Virus record (IMG/VR): IMGVR_UViG_3300030114_000036
Coordinates: 1-27,168 of that record
DNA length: 27,168 nt
From: a virus
Strand: one strand, 5' to 3'
The number at the start of each line of letters is the position of its first letter. The stretch's first letter is position 1. The notes beneath the pieces were generated by a model. The model did no database searches. It was not told the DNA's origin and saw only the letters and a list, made by a program, of their open reading frames with translations. The position numbers and the translations under genes were made by a program. This document shows, one piece after another, positions 13,032-19,757 of this stretch.

Positions 13032-13210
13032 GAAAATCATATCATTTGAAGTCAGATACAAAATCAGTCAGTCATGTTGTAGGTATCATCAAAGGTAATG
13101 GTAAGCCATTGCGAGCAAAGTCAATCGGTAGAAATGCTCCGTGTAAGTGCGGATCAGGAAAGAAATCAAAAAGCTGTTGTGGATCAGAAACTAAATACTT
13201 CAAGCAATGA
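13028..13210 (+). CDS. Small SEC-C motif protein
   Basis: 60 residues. The C-terminal GRNAPCKCGSGKKSKSCCG is a textbook SEC-C zinc-binding motif, as found at the end of SecA and in many small proteins. The N-terminal 30 residues are basic and lack a recognisable domain. An ATGA overlap links it to NinG. SEC-C modules bind ribosomes or nucleic acid in the few studied cases; its use in the phage is unknown. Confidence 0.75.
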   Translation: MRKSYHLKSDTKSVSHVVGIIKGNGKPLRAKSIGRNAPCKCGSGKKSKSCCGSETKYFKQ

Positions 13211-13386
13211 CACTAGAACTCGAAAGACAACAACTCAAGAAGCAGCGCAATGCTGAAAAGGAACAACTCAACAGAGATGATCTTGAAAAGGTAGACATAG
13301 CTACAACTCTTTGTAATAGTCTCTCCCTCGATCAGATGAAAAGTATTCTTTGGTATGCTAAAATCCTAATAAAAGAATCGGTATGA
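13207..13386 (+). CDS. 59-aa small early protein
   Basis: ATG at 13207 overlaps the previous TGA (ATGA) and the frame ends at TGA 13384-13386, overlapping the next ATG at 13383. Residues 1-30 are a charged helix (ERQQLKKQRNAEKEQLNRDD); the end is hydrophobic (LDQMKSILWYAKILIKES). The two tight junctions argue for a translated gene. No family recognised. Confidence 0.6.
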   Translation: MTLELERQQLKKQRNAEKEQLNRDDLEKVDIATTLCNSLSLDQMKSILWYAKILIKESV

Positions 13387-13589
13387 TGGCAATAGATATA
13401 ATCAATCAGATAGAAGCGGACAAGATAAGCCGCAAAATAGAGCCTCACTTTGCAACAGTTGTAGAGATATTTAATAAAGTCTCAGGGCTTGAAAAATCAA
13501 TACTTATAGCTGAATTAAAGGAGTTAGTAAAAGAGAGAAAGATAATGGTAGGTAGAACTATCAACACTGAATATATTAAGGTTTTATAG
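13383..13589 (+). CDS. 68-aa small early protein
   Basis: Starts with ATGATG at 13383 (either ATG possible) and ends at TAG one base before the initiator gene. The sequence is helical (IDIINQIEADKISRKIEPHF) with a helix-turn-helix-like second half (NKVSGLEKSILIAELKELVK). Being directly upstream of the replication initiator it might be a replication accessory, but this is positional inference only. Confidence 0.6.
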   Translation: MMAIDIINQIEADKISRKIEPHFATVVEIFNKVSGLEKSILIAELKELVKERKIMVGRTINTEYIKVL

Positions 13590-13590
13590 C

Positions 13591-14349
13591 ATGAATTATA
13601 TAGAATTGATTAATAACTTTTGGAGATTGAACAAAGAGCATTCTTTCACATCAAACGAGACACAAGTGTATTTTAAATTATTAGATACCTGTAATTCATT
13701 GGGCTGGAAAAATCCATTTAATCAATCAAATTTATTCATATGTGCCGAGTGCGGTATGAGTGAGCCAACATTAATCAGGGTTAGAAATAGTTTAAAGCAA
13801 TTGGGCCTGATAGATTTTACAAGCGGAAAAGTAAAGAGGCAATATACAAGTTACGCAATAATAGGCTTAAATAATTTTAGCCTAAGTAGTACCCAAAGTG
13901 TATACCTAAGTGATACCCTAAGTAGTACCCAAAGTGACGAAAAAAGTTTAGACAACATTAAACAAGATAAACTAAACAAAAAAGAAAAGAAGAAAGAGAA
14001 ACCCGACAACCCAGTCTTCGATGAGTTCATCAAAAAGTATAAATTATCGCTTGATGAATGCAAACAAGAATTCCTGTCTGATGAATTACACATTCATCGG
14101 TTATTAAAAAATTTCAATCTTGATAAAGTTGATTTGCTTAGTTGGGTAGATGCTTACTTCATTCAACAAGAGAACGAGGGTGTAACAGAAAAAACAATCA
14201 TGGAGGCTAAATCCCACTTTGGGAGATGGCTTCCTTTAAAAATTCAAAATGGAAAAGATAGGAAAATTAGTGAAAGTGAATCAATCACTACTACCATCCA
14301 AAGCAATATCGAGCGACTTATCGCTGAGGATAGAACGCGTACGAACTGA
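13591..14349 (+). CDS. Phage replication initiator (lambda O / DnaD-like), carrying iterons in its gene
   Basis: 252 residues. Residues 1-95 form a winged-helix domain (HSFTSNETQVYFKLLDTCNS; CGMSEPTLIRVRNSLKQLGL; a wing ending RQYTSYAIIGL) of the type seen in phage replisome organisers. Then comes a linker encoded by 12-bp repeats (LSSTQSVYLSDTLSSTQSDE) and a Lys/Glu-rich stretch. A C-terminal helical domain (residues about 140-230, SLDECKQEFLSDELHIHRLL, WVDAYFIQQENEGVTEKTIM) may contact the host helicase loader. The arrangement copies lambda O: N-terminal DNA binding, origin repeats in the middle of the gene, C-terminal partner binding. No DnaB or DnaC homologue is seen here, so host replication proteins would be recruited. 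Confidence 0.75.
   Translation: MNYIELINNFWRLNKEHSFTSNETQVYFKLLDTCNSLGWKNPFNQSNLFICAECGMSEPTLIRVRNSLKQLGLIDFTSGKVKRQYTSYAIIGLNNFSLSSTQSVYLSDTLSSTQSDEKSLDNIKQDKLNKKEKKKEKPDNPVFDEFIKKYKLSLDECKQEFLSDELHIHRLLKNFNLDKVDLLSWVDAYFIQQENEGVTEKTIMEAKSHFGRWLPLKIQNGKDRKISESESITTTIQSNIERLIAEDRTRTN
13883..13942 (+). repeat. Putative replication origin: 12-bp iterons
   Basis: Five consecutive 12-base units: TAAGTAGTACCC, AAAGTGTATACC, TAAGTGATACCC, TAAGTAGTACCC and AAAGTGACGAAA (the last diverges at its end). Units 1 and 4 are identical. The consensus is WAAGTRNTACCC. They lie in the middle of the initiator gene and are followed by an A-rich stretch (about 13938-14000) suited to strand opening, as in lambdoid origins. 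Confidence 0.7.
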
Positions 14350-14893
14350 TTTTGGAAATTATGAACAGTTCCTGACTAGATTTAATCCAAGCATTCAGAA
14401 TGCCATAGCTGCCCGCTGTGCTGATTTTGCAGACTGTTTTGATATGAGATACCCGAAACTGTCTTTAATTGGTCATACGTACGGAAATGAAGCTATAATC
14501 GAATGGATCAAAATACAATTCTTTGATTTAAACAACTTCACCGGGGTAAAGGAAAAGCTAAACGAAGCTCAGATAAACCAATTATCAAGTTTGTTTTATT
14601 TCGATTGCTATTTCTTGAACATTGCCGAGGTCGCTCTATTCTTTCTAAAATTTAAACTAGGGAAGTTCGGAGAGTTTTTCGGGGTCGTGGATCCTTTAAA
14701 AATCATGAACGCTAAAAATCAGTTTTTATCAGATCGGAAAGTGGCTCTTGACAGACATAAGTCAAAAAAGAACCAAGAGATTGCAGACGCTAATCGGGAA
14801 ATGTGGGCAAAGAATATCAACGGCCTTGCAGAGTACCGAAAAGCAAAACGGAAACGAATATTCAATTTAAAGAAAAGGAGGAAAAGGAAATGA
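14249..14893 (+). CDS. Hypothetical protein downstream of initiator
   Basis: 214 residues if ATG at 14249 is used, overlapping the initiator gene by 101 bases; GTG codons at 14267 or 14273 are alternatives. The body is helical and aromatic (NAIAARCADFADCFDMRYPK; LNNFTGVKEKLNEAQINQLS; GKFGEFFGVVDPLKIMNAKN) and the tail is very basic (KRKRIFNLKKRRKRK), so it probably binds nucleic acid. Proteins of this type follow replication genes in several Bacteroidetes prophages as I recall, but I know no tested function. A helicase-loader-like role is possible by position. Confidence 0.7.
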   Translation: MEKIGKLVKVNQSLLPSKAISSDLSLRIERVRTDFGNYEQFLTRFNPSIQNAIAARCADFADCFDMRYPKLSLIGHTYGNEAIIEWIKIQFFDLNNFTGVKEKLNEAQINQLSSLFYFDCYFLNIAEVALFFLKFKLGKFGEFFGVVDPLKIMNAKNQFLSDRKVALDRHKSKKNQEIADANREMWAKNINGLAEYRKAKRKRIFNLKKRRKRK

Positions 14894-15360
14894 GTTTAGA
14901 TATTCAGATCGAACCGTACATAGAATTATCGTGGCATGCATTCGAAAGAGATGCTCACCCATGTATGCAAGATAAAAAAGAAACGTTCCTGCATAGCGTA
15001 GAGATCCCAAGGTCAATGTATGATCGGTGGATGTGGTTGTTTGATTGGAGAACGGCAAAGTATAAATGCAGATGGCCGAGAAAGAGGATTACTCTTTATC
15101 ACCACTACTTTGATAAAAAATCGGGAATGGATCTAGGATATGGAACACTTCTCCAAAAATACATATCGGCAAAAGGCCAAGTGACTAAGGTTGCTAACAA
15201 CATGATAAAATATAAAGAGGAGCGAAAGAAAACTTTATTCTTTGATGAAAGCACCGATGAGCTATATCTAAAACTAGCAGATAAACTAAAACAGAAACAA
15301 GCCAACTTAGCATTTGCAGAGGAAGAAATGCTAAGATCAGTAAACCAAACCCAGGATTAA
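14890..15360 (+). CDS. Hypothetical protein, last gene of the early operon
   Basis: 156 residues from ATG at 14890, which overlaps the previous TGA (ATGA) and follows an AAAAGGA stretch; an upstream in-frame ATG at 14803 lies deep in the previous gene and is less likely. The sequence is rich in Trp, His and basic residues (MYDRWMWLFDWRTAKYKCRW, PRKRITLYHHYFDKKSGMDL), with a helical C-terminus (LYLKLADKLKQKQANLAFAE). No family recognised. A terminator follows 73 bases after its stop. Confidence 0.7.
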   Translation: MSLDIQIEPYIELSWHAFERDAHPCMQDKKETFLHSVEIPRSMYDRWMWLFDWRTAKYKCRWPRKRITLYHHYFDKKSGMDLGYGTLLQKYISAKGQVTKVANNMIKYKEERKKTLFFDESTDELYLKLADKLKQKQANLAFAEEEMLRSVNQTQD

Positions 15361-15433
15361 AACTAACAATTAAACCGGCATAAAAGGAATGTCGCTTTAG
15401 TTAGCGATGTAGAATATCTTTCCTAGGGTTATG

Positions 15434-15470
15434 AATACACCAATGAGAAATCAAAGGTGTATTTTTTTTG
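15434..15470 (+). terminator. Terminator at the end of the early operon
   Basis: AATACACC (15434-15441) pairs with GGTGTATT (15456-15463) around a 14-base loop, followed by a run of T through 15469. It separates the early operon from the packaging genes. The 73 bases before it (15361-15433) contain a small hairpin TCGCT/AGCGA at 15392-15407 and no ORF. Confidence 0.8.
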
Positions 15471-15659
15471 ATGTTTATTGAAAAAAGTTTTCGTGAAACT
15501 TTGTGAAGAATTAATGAAATAAATGTAAATGCAAAAAATCTAGATATCAGATGATTAAGCAAAATAAAAGAAAACAAAGTGAATTACAATTGTAATACTA
15601 AACGAATAAAAAGCTAAATATCAATCAATTATATCCATTTTTATACGAAATAAAGTTTC
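15471..15659. other. Late control region, noncoding
   Basis: About 190 AT-rich bases without an ORF. It holds an inverted repeat AAAGTTT-TCGTG-AAACTTT (15484-15502) and the 14-base palindrome ATTACAATTGTAAT (15583-15596). Both are candidate regulator sites upstream of the late promoter. Confidence 0.5.
15583..15596. promoter_or_regulatory. Palindrome shared with the early promoter
   Basis: ATTACAATTGTAAT is a perfect palindrome whose 12-base core TTACAATTGTAA is identical to that at 2598-2609. Here it lies about 65 bases upstream of the late -7 box, a position suited to an activator; at the early promoter it covers the start site, suited to repression. Confidence 0.5.
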
Positions 15660-15667
15660 TACATTTG
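15660..15667 (+). promoter_or_regulatory. Late (packaging/tail) promoter, -7 box TACATTTG
   Basis: TACATTTG fits TAnnTTTG and lies 39 bases before the HNH start codon. No good -33 element is visible 19-21 bases upstream (T-rich only), consistent with a promoter that needs an activator. A TTGTA-N8-TACAA inverted repeat follows it (15665-15682). Confidence 0.5.
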
Positions 15668-15705
15668 TAAGGAATAATACAAATAAACTTGCAAACTCAT
15701 TGACT

Positions 15706-16206
15706 ATGCCAGCACCTAAAGAAGACTTTAAACAAATCAAAGGGACGAATTATAAAATATCAGATTTCGGCAATGTAATAAATGACAAAAGCGGGAAGAT
15801 ACTTAAAAGAGGTGTAAATACAGAGGGGTATGCATTTGTAAATCTAAAAGGGAAATCTGTAAAAATACACAGGCTCGTTGCTTTATACTTTATCCCAAAT
15901 GAAAATGAATTAAATGTTGTGAACCATAAAGATGGGGATAAATTAAATAACTCGGTAACAAATTTAGAGTGGTGTACTCAATCATATAATTTAAAGCATG
16001 CATATTCGATTGGATTAAAAAAGCCAGTTATCAATGTTGAATCAAAAAATGGATTCTCAAAGAAAGTGAAAGACACTAATACTGGTAAAATATTTGATTC
16101 AGTAACTCAAGTGATTAGAATAGGAAATTATGGAATAAAATATTCAACATTAAAGTCAATGTTGAATGGACAAAATCCAAATTATACAACATTAAAATAT
16201 GTTTGA
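15706..16206 (+). CDS. HNH homing endonuclease with NUMOD4 domain
   Basis: 166 residues from ATG at 15706. After MPAPK, a NUMOD4 DNA-binding motif begins at once (EDFKQIKGTNYKISDFGNVI), then the HNH core VKIHRLVALYFIPNENELNV and VNHKDGDKLNNSVTNLEWCT, with the expected His, His and Asn, then a NUMOD1-like C-terminal part (KIFDSVTQVIRIGNYGIKYS). Free-standing HNH endonucleases cut a target site lacking their gene and spread by repair. The first five codons copy those of the small terminase gene, so this element appears inserted at the terminase start and uses its start codon and translation signals. Its base composition is more AT-rich than its neighbours. The TGA overlaps the next open frame. 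Confidence 0.88.
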   Translation: MPAPKEDFKQIKGTNYKISDFGNVINDKSGKILKRGVNTEGYAFVNLKGKSVKIHRLVALYFIPNENELNVVNHKDGDKLNNSVTNLEWCTQSYNLKHAYSIGLKKPVINVESKNGFSKKVKDTNTGKIFDSVTQVIRIGNYGIKYSTLKSMLNGQNPNYTTLKYV

Positions 16207-16226
16207 TATGTGTGCAGCACCTAAAG
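15710..16226. mobile_element. Homing endonuclease insertion flanked by a 12-bp direct repeat
   Basis: CAGCACCTAAAG occurs at 15710-15721 and at 16215-16226, 505 bases apart, just inside both ends of the HNH gene. Deleting 15710-16214 joins ATGC to the second copy and gives ATG CCA GCA CCT AAA GGA CAC, in frame with the small terminase gene and under its original start. This looks like the precise footprint of the insertion. Confidence 0.75.
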
Positions 16227-16717
16227 GACACAAGATGTGGGGAAACCCAGTAAAGCCAAAAAGCTATTCACCCGAAAAGCTTTGGAAAGTATCATGTGAG
16301 TATTTTGAATGGGTAAATGAAAACCCATGGATGCTGATAGAACAGCCAAGACAACCTCAAAAACTACCAAAAGATTATTCAAAACGCAAGTATGGAAGTA
16401 TTGAGAACTTCACAAGTCAGGTAGTAAAGATTCCACAACAAAGAGCATACTCCATTGAGGCACTATGCAACTACCTAGATATTAGCAAATCAACATTTGA
16501 AAGATATTCTAAGGAGTCTGAGTACGAAACGTATTGGGACGTCTGCTTACGTGTAAGACAAATCATCGACGCTCAACATTTCGAGGGTGGAATGTCAGGA
16601 GCATTCAATTCCAGATTGACGATGAGTAAGCTGGGACTTGCAGAGCGTCAAGAACTCACCGGAAAGGATGGAGATCCGATAAAACTAGAGCAGATAACAG
16701 GAATGAAAGTATTGTAA
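16208..16717 (+). CDS. terS: Terminase small subunit, 5' end displaced by homing endonuclease
   Basis: 169 residues from ATG at 16208; another ATG at 16199 overlaps the HNH stop. The N-terminus MCAAPKGHKMWGNPVKPKSY follows the duplicated target. A central HTH, RAYSIEALCNYLDISKSTFE, then the EYETYWDVCLRVRQIIDAQH helix and FNSRLTMSKLGLAERQELTG are the layout of small terminases in Bacteroidetes phages. The protein recognises the packaging site and loads the large subunit. Before the insertion the start was probably MPAPKGHK; now translation must restart after the HNH gene, which may lower its level. Its stop overlaps the large-subunit ATG by one base. Confidence 0.85.
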   Translation: MCAAPKGHKMWGNPVKPKSYSPEKLWKVSCEYFEWVNENPWMLIEQPRQPQKLPKDYSKRKYGSIENFTSQVVKIPQQRAYSIEALCNYLDISKSTFERYSKESEYETYWDVCLRVRQIIDAQHFEGGMSGAFNSRLTMSKLGLAERQELTGKDGDPIKLEQITGMKVL

Positions 16718-18051
16718 TGGAAATTACATTCAACACATACGGAAATGAAAAGCAAAAGGAAGTTTGCAAACTGTGGACCGATGACTCAGTAACAGATATT
16801 GCTTATGGAGGATCAAAAGGTTCAGGAAAAACATATTTAGGTTGCTCTTTGATATTCAGCGATGCTCTTACTTATCCTGAAACATTCTATTTTATTTCTC
16901 GTAGACAGCTGATTGATTTAAGGAAATATACAATTCCGTCTATCCATGAAGTATTTGAGGATTGGAAGTTGTCGCAAAAATACTTCAAGTATCAAGGTAA
17001 TGATAACTACTTCCAGCTATACAATAAAAGTCGAGTCTACTTGCTTGATGCAGCGTATAAGCCAACTGATCCAATGTATCAAAGATTTGGATCAATGCAA
17101 ATGACTCGTGGTATGATTGAAGAGGGAGGCGAGTTTAATATCGAGGCGAAAAGTAATCTCCAGGCAAGCATTGGCCGATGGAAGAATGATGTCTATAATC
17201 TAACTCCAAAATTACTAATCACCTGTAATCCGGCAAAAAACTTTCTTTATTCTGATTATTATAAAAAGCATAAAGACGGAAAACTGGAAAACTGGAAGCG
17301 GTTTGTTCAGGCATTACCACAAGATAATAAACAACTTCCTGAAGGGTATTTGCTAAATCTAGAAAGAACGCTTTCAAAAAATCAGAAAGAGCGATTGCTG
17401 TATGGAAACTGGGAGTTTGACGATGATCCTACACTGTTGGTTGATTACGATGCGATATGCGATTGCTTCACGAATGAACATGTAAAAGTAGGTGGCGATA
17501 GAAGTATAAGTGCTGATTTAGCGATGAAAGGTCGCGATAGATTTGTTGCTGGATCTTGGAGAGGTTTAGTTTGTAGGGTTGCAATTGATAAGCCTTACTC
17601 TCCTGGAAAGATGATTGAAACTGATTTAAAATCACTAATGGCATCAGATGGAGTTGGAAGAAGTAGAACAGTTGCAGATAGTGACGGATTAGGTTCTTTT
17701 CTTGAAAGTTATATTGAGGGTATAAAAGAGTTTCATAATGGTGGAACTGCTATCAACTCAACAAAGTATGCAAACTTAAAATCCGAATGCGCTTATAAAC
17801 TTGCTGATGTGATTAATAAACGTGAAATCAGGATCATTTGTACAAAGGAGCAAGAAGAGCGAATAAAAGAGGAGTTAGCAGTTCTAAAGGAAGTTTCCGG
17901 ACTAGATGATACTCAGAAGAAACGCATTATATCCAAAGAGGAAATGAAAGCAATCTTAGGTAATTCACCGGATTACTTGGATATGCTAATCATGGGAATG
18001 TATTTTTTATTAAAACCAAAACAAAAAGGTATTCGAAAGATATCCTACTAA
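16717..18051 (+). CDS. terL: Terminase large subunit (packaging ATPase and nuclease)
   Basis: 444 residues. Walker A GGSKGSGKTYLG at 31-42, a Walker B region ending in acidic residues (TRGMIEEGGEFNIE, about 128-141), and a coupling motif in KLLITCNPAKNFLY. The nuclease half (about 250-430) shows ISADLAMKGRDRFVAGSW with its first metal-binding Asp, VADSDGLGSFLESY with the second, and SPDYLDMLIMGMYFLL with the third. This is the HK97/SPP1-type terminase layout of the phage_terminase_3 group. It translocates and cuts DNA at the portal. Length and motifs are complete. Confidence 0.92.
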   Translation: MEITFNTYGNEKQKEVCKLWTDDSVTDIAYGGSKGSGKTYLGCSLIFSDALTYPETFYFISRRQLIDLRKYTIPSIHEVFEDWKLSQKYFKYQGNDNYFQLYNKSRVYLLDAAYKPTDPMYQRFGSMQMTRGMIEEGGEFNIEAKSNLQASIGRWKNDVYNLTPKLLITCNPAKNFLYSDYYKKHKDGKLENWKRFVQALPQDNKQLPEGYLLNLERTLSKNQKERLLYGNWEFDDDPTLLVDYDAICDCFTNEHVKVGGDRSISADLAMKGRDRFVAGSWRGLVCRVAIDKPYSPGKMIETDLKSLMASDGVGRSRTVADSDGLGSFLESYIEGIKEFHNGGTAINSTKYANLKSECAYKLADVINKREIRIICTKEQEERIKEELAVLKEVSGLDDTQKKRIISKEEMKAILGNSPDYLDMLIMGMYFLLKPKQKGIRKISY

Positions 18052-18062
18052 AAATCGAAATC

Positions 18063-18263
18063 ATGAGTAAATCAGAATTAGTTGAACTTTACACTATCTA
18101 TAGCAGAATGCTACTTATAGCCATTGTATTACTACTCCTTTGCGGCCTTGGTCTTGTGTTTAATCCTAAGGCCTTTGCACTTCCTGTCACATTAGATTTG
18201 ATTCTAACAATAGGATTATTCATTCTCAAAGAACGAACTGCTAAAAAGATAACAAAATGCTAG
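18063..18263 (+). CDS. Small membrane protein with two helices
   Basis: 66 residues. Hydrophobic helices near residues 15-33 (MLLIAIVLLLLCGLGLVF) and 40-56 (LPVTLDLILTIGLFIL), with a basic C-terminus (KERTAKKITKC). Size and topology fit a holin or another small phage membrane protein, but no lysis enzyme is next to it and holins share no diagnostic motif. Location after the large terminase is unusual for a lysis gene. It overlaps the next gene by 7 bases. Confidence 0.7.
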   Translation: MSKSELVELYTIYSRMLLIAIVLLLLCGLGLVFNPKAFALPVTLDLILTIGLFILKERTAKKITKC

Positions 18264-18700
18264 CCGAATTAAAAACAATCGTTGAAACGTGTGCTACTGT
18301 AACAGTAAATGAAGTGGTTAGTCCTCTTTATCCAGTTGAGTACGAAGAAAACAGAATGATGAATCTTAATGCAGACGAAAAGAGTCTAGATGCTCGCTTT
18401 GCCTACATAGAGGAGTTTGTCAGTGGTGCATACGCTAAAGGTAAATTCGTCAAACAAAAGACTACCCAGGTGCAGATTTACTTCTGTAGGTTCTGTGAGC
18501 TTCAGAACACGGCAATGGAAAGAGAGGCACTCAGGAATCAGATTGAAAGTGAAGCCGTACTTCCATTTATGGAGGCTTACAACAATTCAGGAAAGTTTGA
18601 CAGAGTGGATATATTCAAGTTCTACACCCCTCTACCCCGCTTTGATGCGAACGAGGTGTCTATCATGCTTCAGTTCGATTGTAAACAAAATATGTGCTGA
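18257..18700 (+). CDS. Phage structural protein, possibly tail terminator-like
   Basis: 147 residues of mixed alpha/beta character (VQIYFCRFCELQNTAMEREA, FDRVDIFKFYTPLPRFDANE, VSIMLQFDCKQN). The size and the late beta strands recall tail terminator proteins, which are about 130-150 residues and lie upstream of tail genes. No motif proves this. A 108-base gap without a gene follows. Confidence 0.65.
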   Translation: MLAELKTIVETCATVTVNEVVSPLYPVEYEENRMMNLNADEKSLDARFAYIEEFVSGAYAKGKFVKQKTTQVQIYFCRFCELQNTAMEREALRNQIESEAVLPFMEAYNNSGKFDRVDIFKFYTPLPRFDANEVSIMLQFDCKQNMC

Positions 18701-18808
18701 TAAAACGTAAGCAAAACGACACGTTTAAATCTAATAAATGAGGTTTGTCCATCGGCAAGTATCAAACAAAAGAAACAAAAACGCAATTTTTAATATCAAA
18801 TAGTCAGA

Positions 18809-19309
18809 ATGAGCAAATTTTATAAAGAACTTAGGAAGAAATTAAGACTTACCGTTCCAAAATCAGAGCGGATTGATATTAAAGCGGGTAAAATGAATTT
18901 CGGCCATCGGATCCAACTAGGTAAAATACTAGCCAGTGACTCTGGGGAGTTCGAAAAGATAGAAAGCATATTCATTTGCCTACATGGTTTCAAGCCCAGG
19001 AGTACAAGTTACAAGAAATATGTAACCTATTTCAAAGACATAACAGAAGGAATTCGCTTTTGGATGGGGAAAGAAGTCGAGTTGCTGAACTACGAACCCA
19101 CACCTGAAGAGAAAAGAGCTGGAGTCAAAGACTTGAGTAAAAAGGTGGGTGAATTCGGAACTGTAAAAGCGCTAGCTAAAGCATACAGTAAGGATCCTGA
19201 TGAAATATTGCACTGGGAGTATGGGAAAGTATTCGGAATCCTCTACACCGATCTAGAAGAGTACAAATTTCAAGTAAGATACAACAAAGTAATCGAGTCG
19301 AAAAGATGA
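18809..19309 (+). CDS. Phage protein, possible tail assembly chaperone
   Basis: 166 residues. The middle (GEFEKIESIFICLHGFKPRS; DITEGIRFWMGKEVELLNYE) and the C-terminal stretch (FGTVKALAKAYSKDPDEILH, WEYGKVFGILYTDLEEYKFQ) are helical and acidic. A 'dpdeil.w.yg.vf..l' segment of this sort is seen in tail assembly chaperones that bind the tape measure protein. Its place upstream of the tape measure gene fits, but other structural genes lie between, and I see no frameshift site. The ATG follows a leader without a clear Shine-Dalgarno. Confidence 0.6.
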   Translation: MSKFYKELRKKLRLTVPKSERIDIKAGKMNFGHRIQLGKILASDSGEFEKIESIFICLHGFKPRSTSYKKYVTYFKDITEGIRFWMGKEVELLNYEPTPEEKRAGVKDLSKKVGEFGTVKALAKAYSKDPDEILHWEYGKVFGILYTDLEEYKFQVRYNKVIESKR

Positions 19310-19755
19310 ACGCGGATCAAATCCTTTACGAAGAGCTTCAGTCGCTTGAATCGGACATTGTTCAACGGCACGTACAAGCCGGACAGGTTGCATCAGGAAA
19401 GACAAAAGAAGCTTTCGAACTAAACATAGGAGGCCTGACAGGTCAATTACTCGGGGCTAGTTATTTGGGAGTTTTGAAAGGTGGACGAAAGCCCGGGAAA
19501 GTGCCGAAAGACTTCATCGATATTTTAAAACGATGGGTGGAGGCGAAAGGGATTTCTTTCCAAAACGAAGAGCAGTTCAATCTTTGGGTGAATGCTGTCA
19601 AATGGAAAATAATGAAAGAGGGAACGAAACTTTATAGGTCCGAGCAAACGCAAGACATTTTCGATACACCAATTGAGCAGTTCAACAAAAGGATCTCAGA
19701 CCGAATAATCAACTACTACGAACAGGAATTAGTCAACGACATTTTTAATTTTTAG
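19306..19755 (+). CDS. Phage neck or tail-completion-like protein
   Basis: 149 residues, overlapping the previous stop (ATGA). LGVLKGGRKPGKVPKDFIDI, then LKRWVEAKGISFQNEEQF and NAVKWKIMKEGTKLYRSEQT, with a DIFDTPIEQF end, is a pattern I associate with small head-tail joining or tail-completion proteins of Bacteroidetes phages (basic loop, then W-V-E-A-K-G-I helix). The evidence is pattern memory, not a proven family match. Confidence 0.55.
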   Translation: MNADQILYEELQSLESDIVQRHVQAGQVASGKTKEAFELNIGGLTGQLLGASYLGVLKGGRKPGKVPKDFIDILKRWVEAKGISFQNEEQFNLWVNAVKWKIMKEGTKLYRSEQTQDIFDTPIEQFNKRISDRIINYYEQELVNDIFNF

Positions 19756-19757
19756 CC

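Noticed and set aside
15361-15433. Small noncoding RNA gene before the early terminator
   Set aside because: There is a 5-pair hairpin and a weak outer 4-pair stem, but no promoter; more simply the 3' leader of the early operon terminator.
15678-15694. Fourth copy of the repressor operator (TACAAATAAACTTGCA)
   Set aside because: It resembles the site at 2568 over the first ten bases, but the spacer is one base short and the right arm is TTGCA, so it does not meet the motif shared by the other three.
18063-18263. Holin
   Set aside because: Two hydrophobic helices in a short protein are not diagnostic and no endolysin is adjacent; kept as an unassigned membrane protein.
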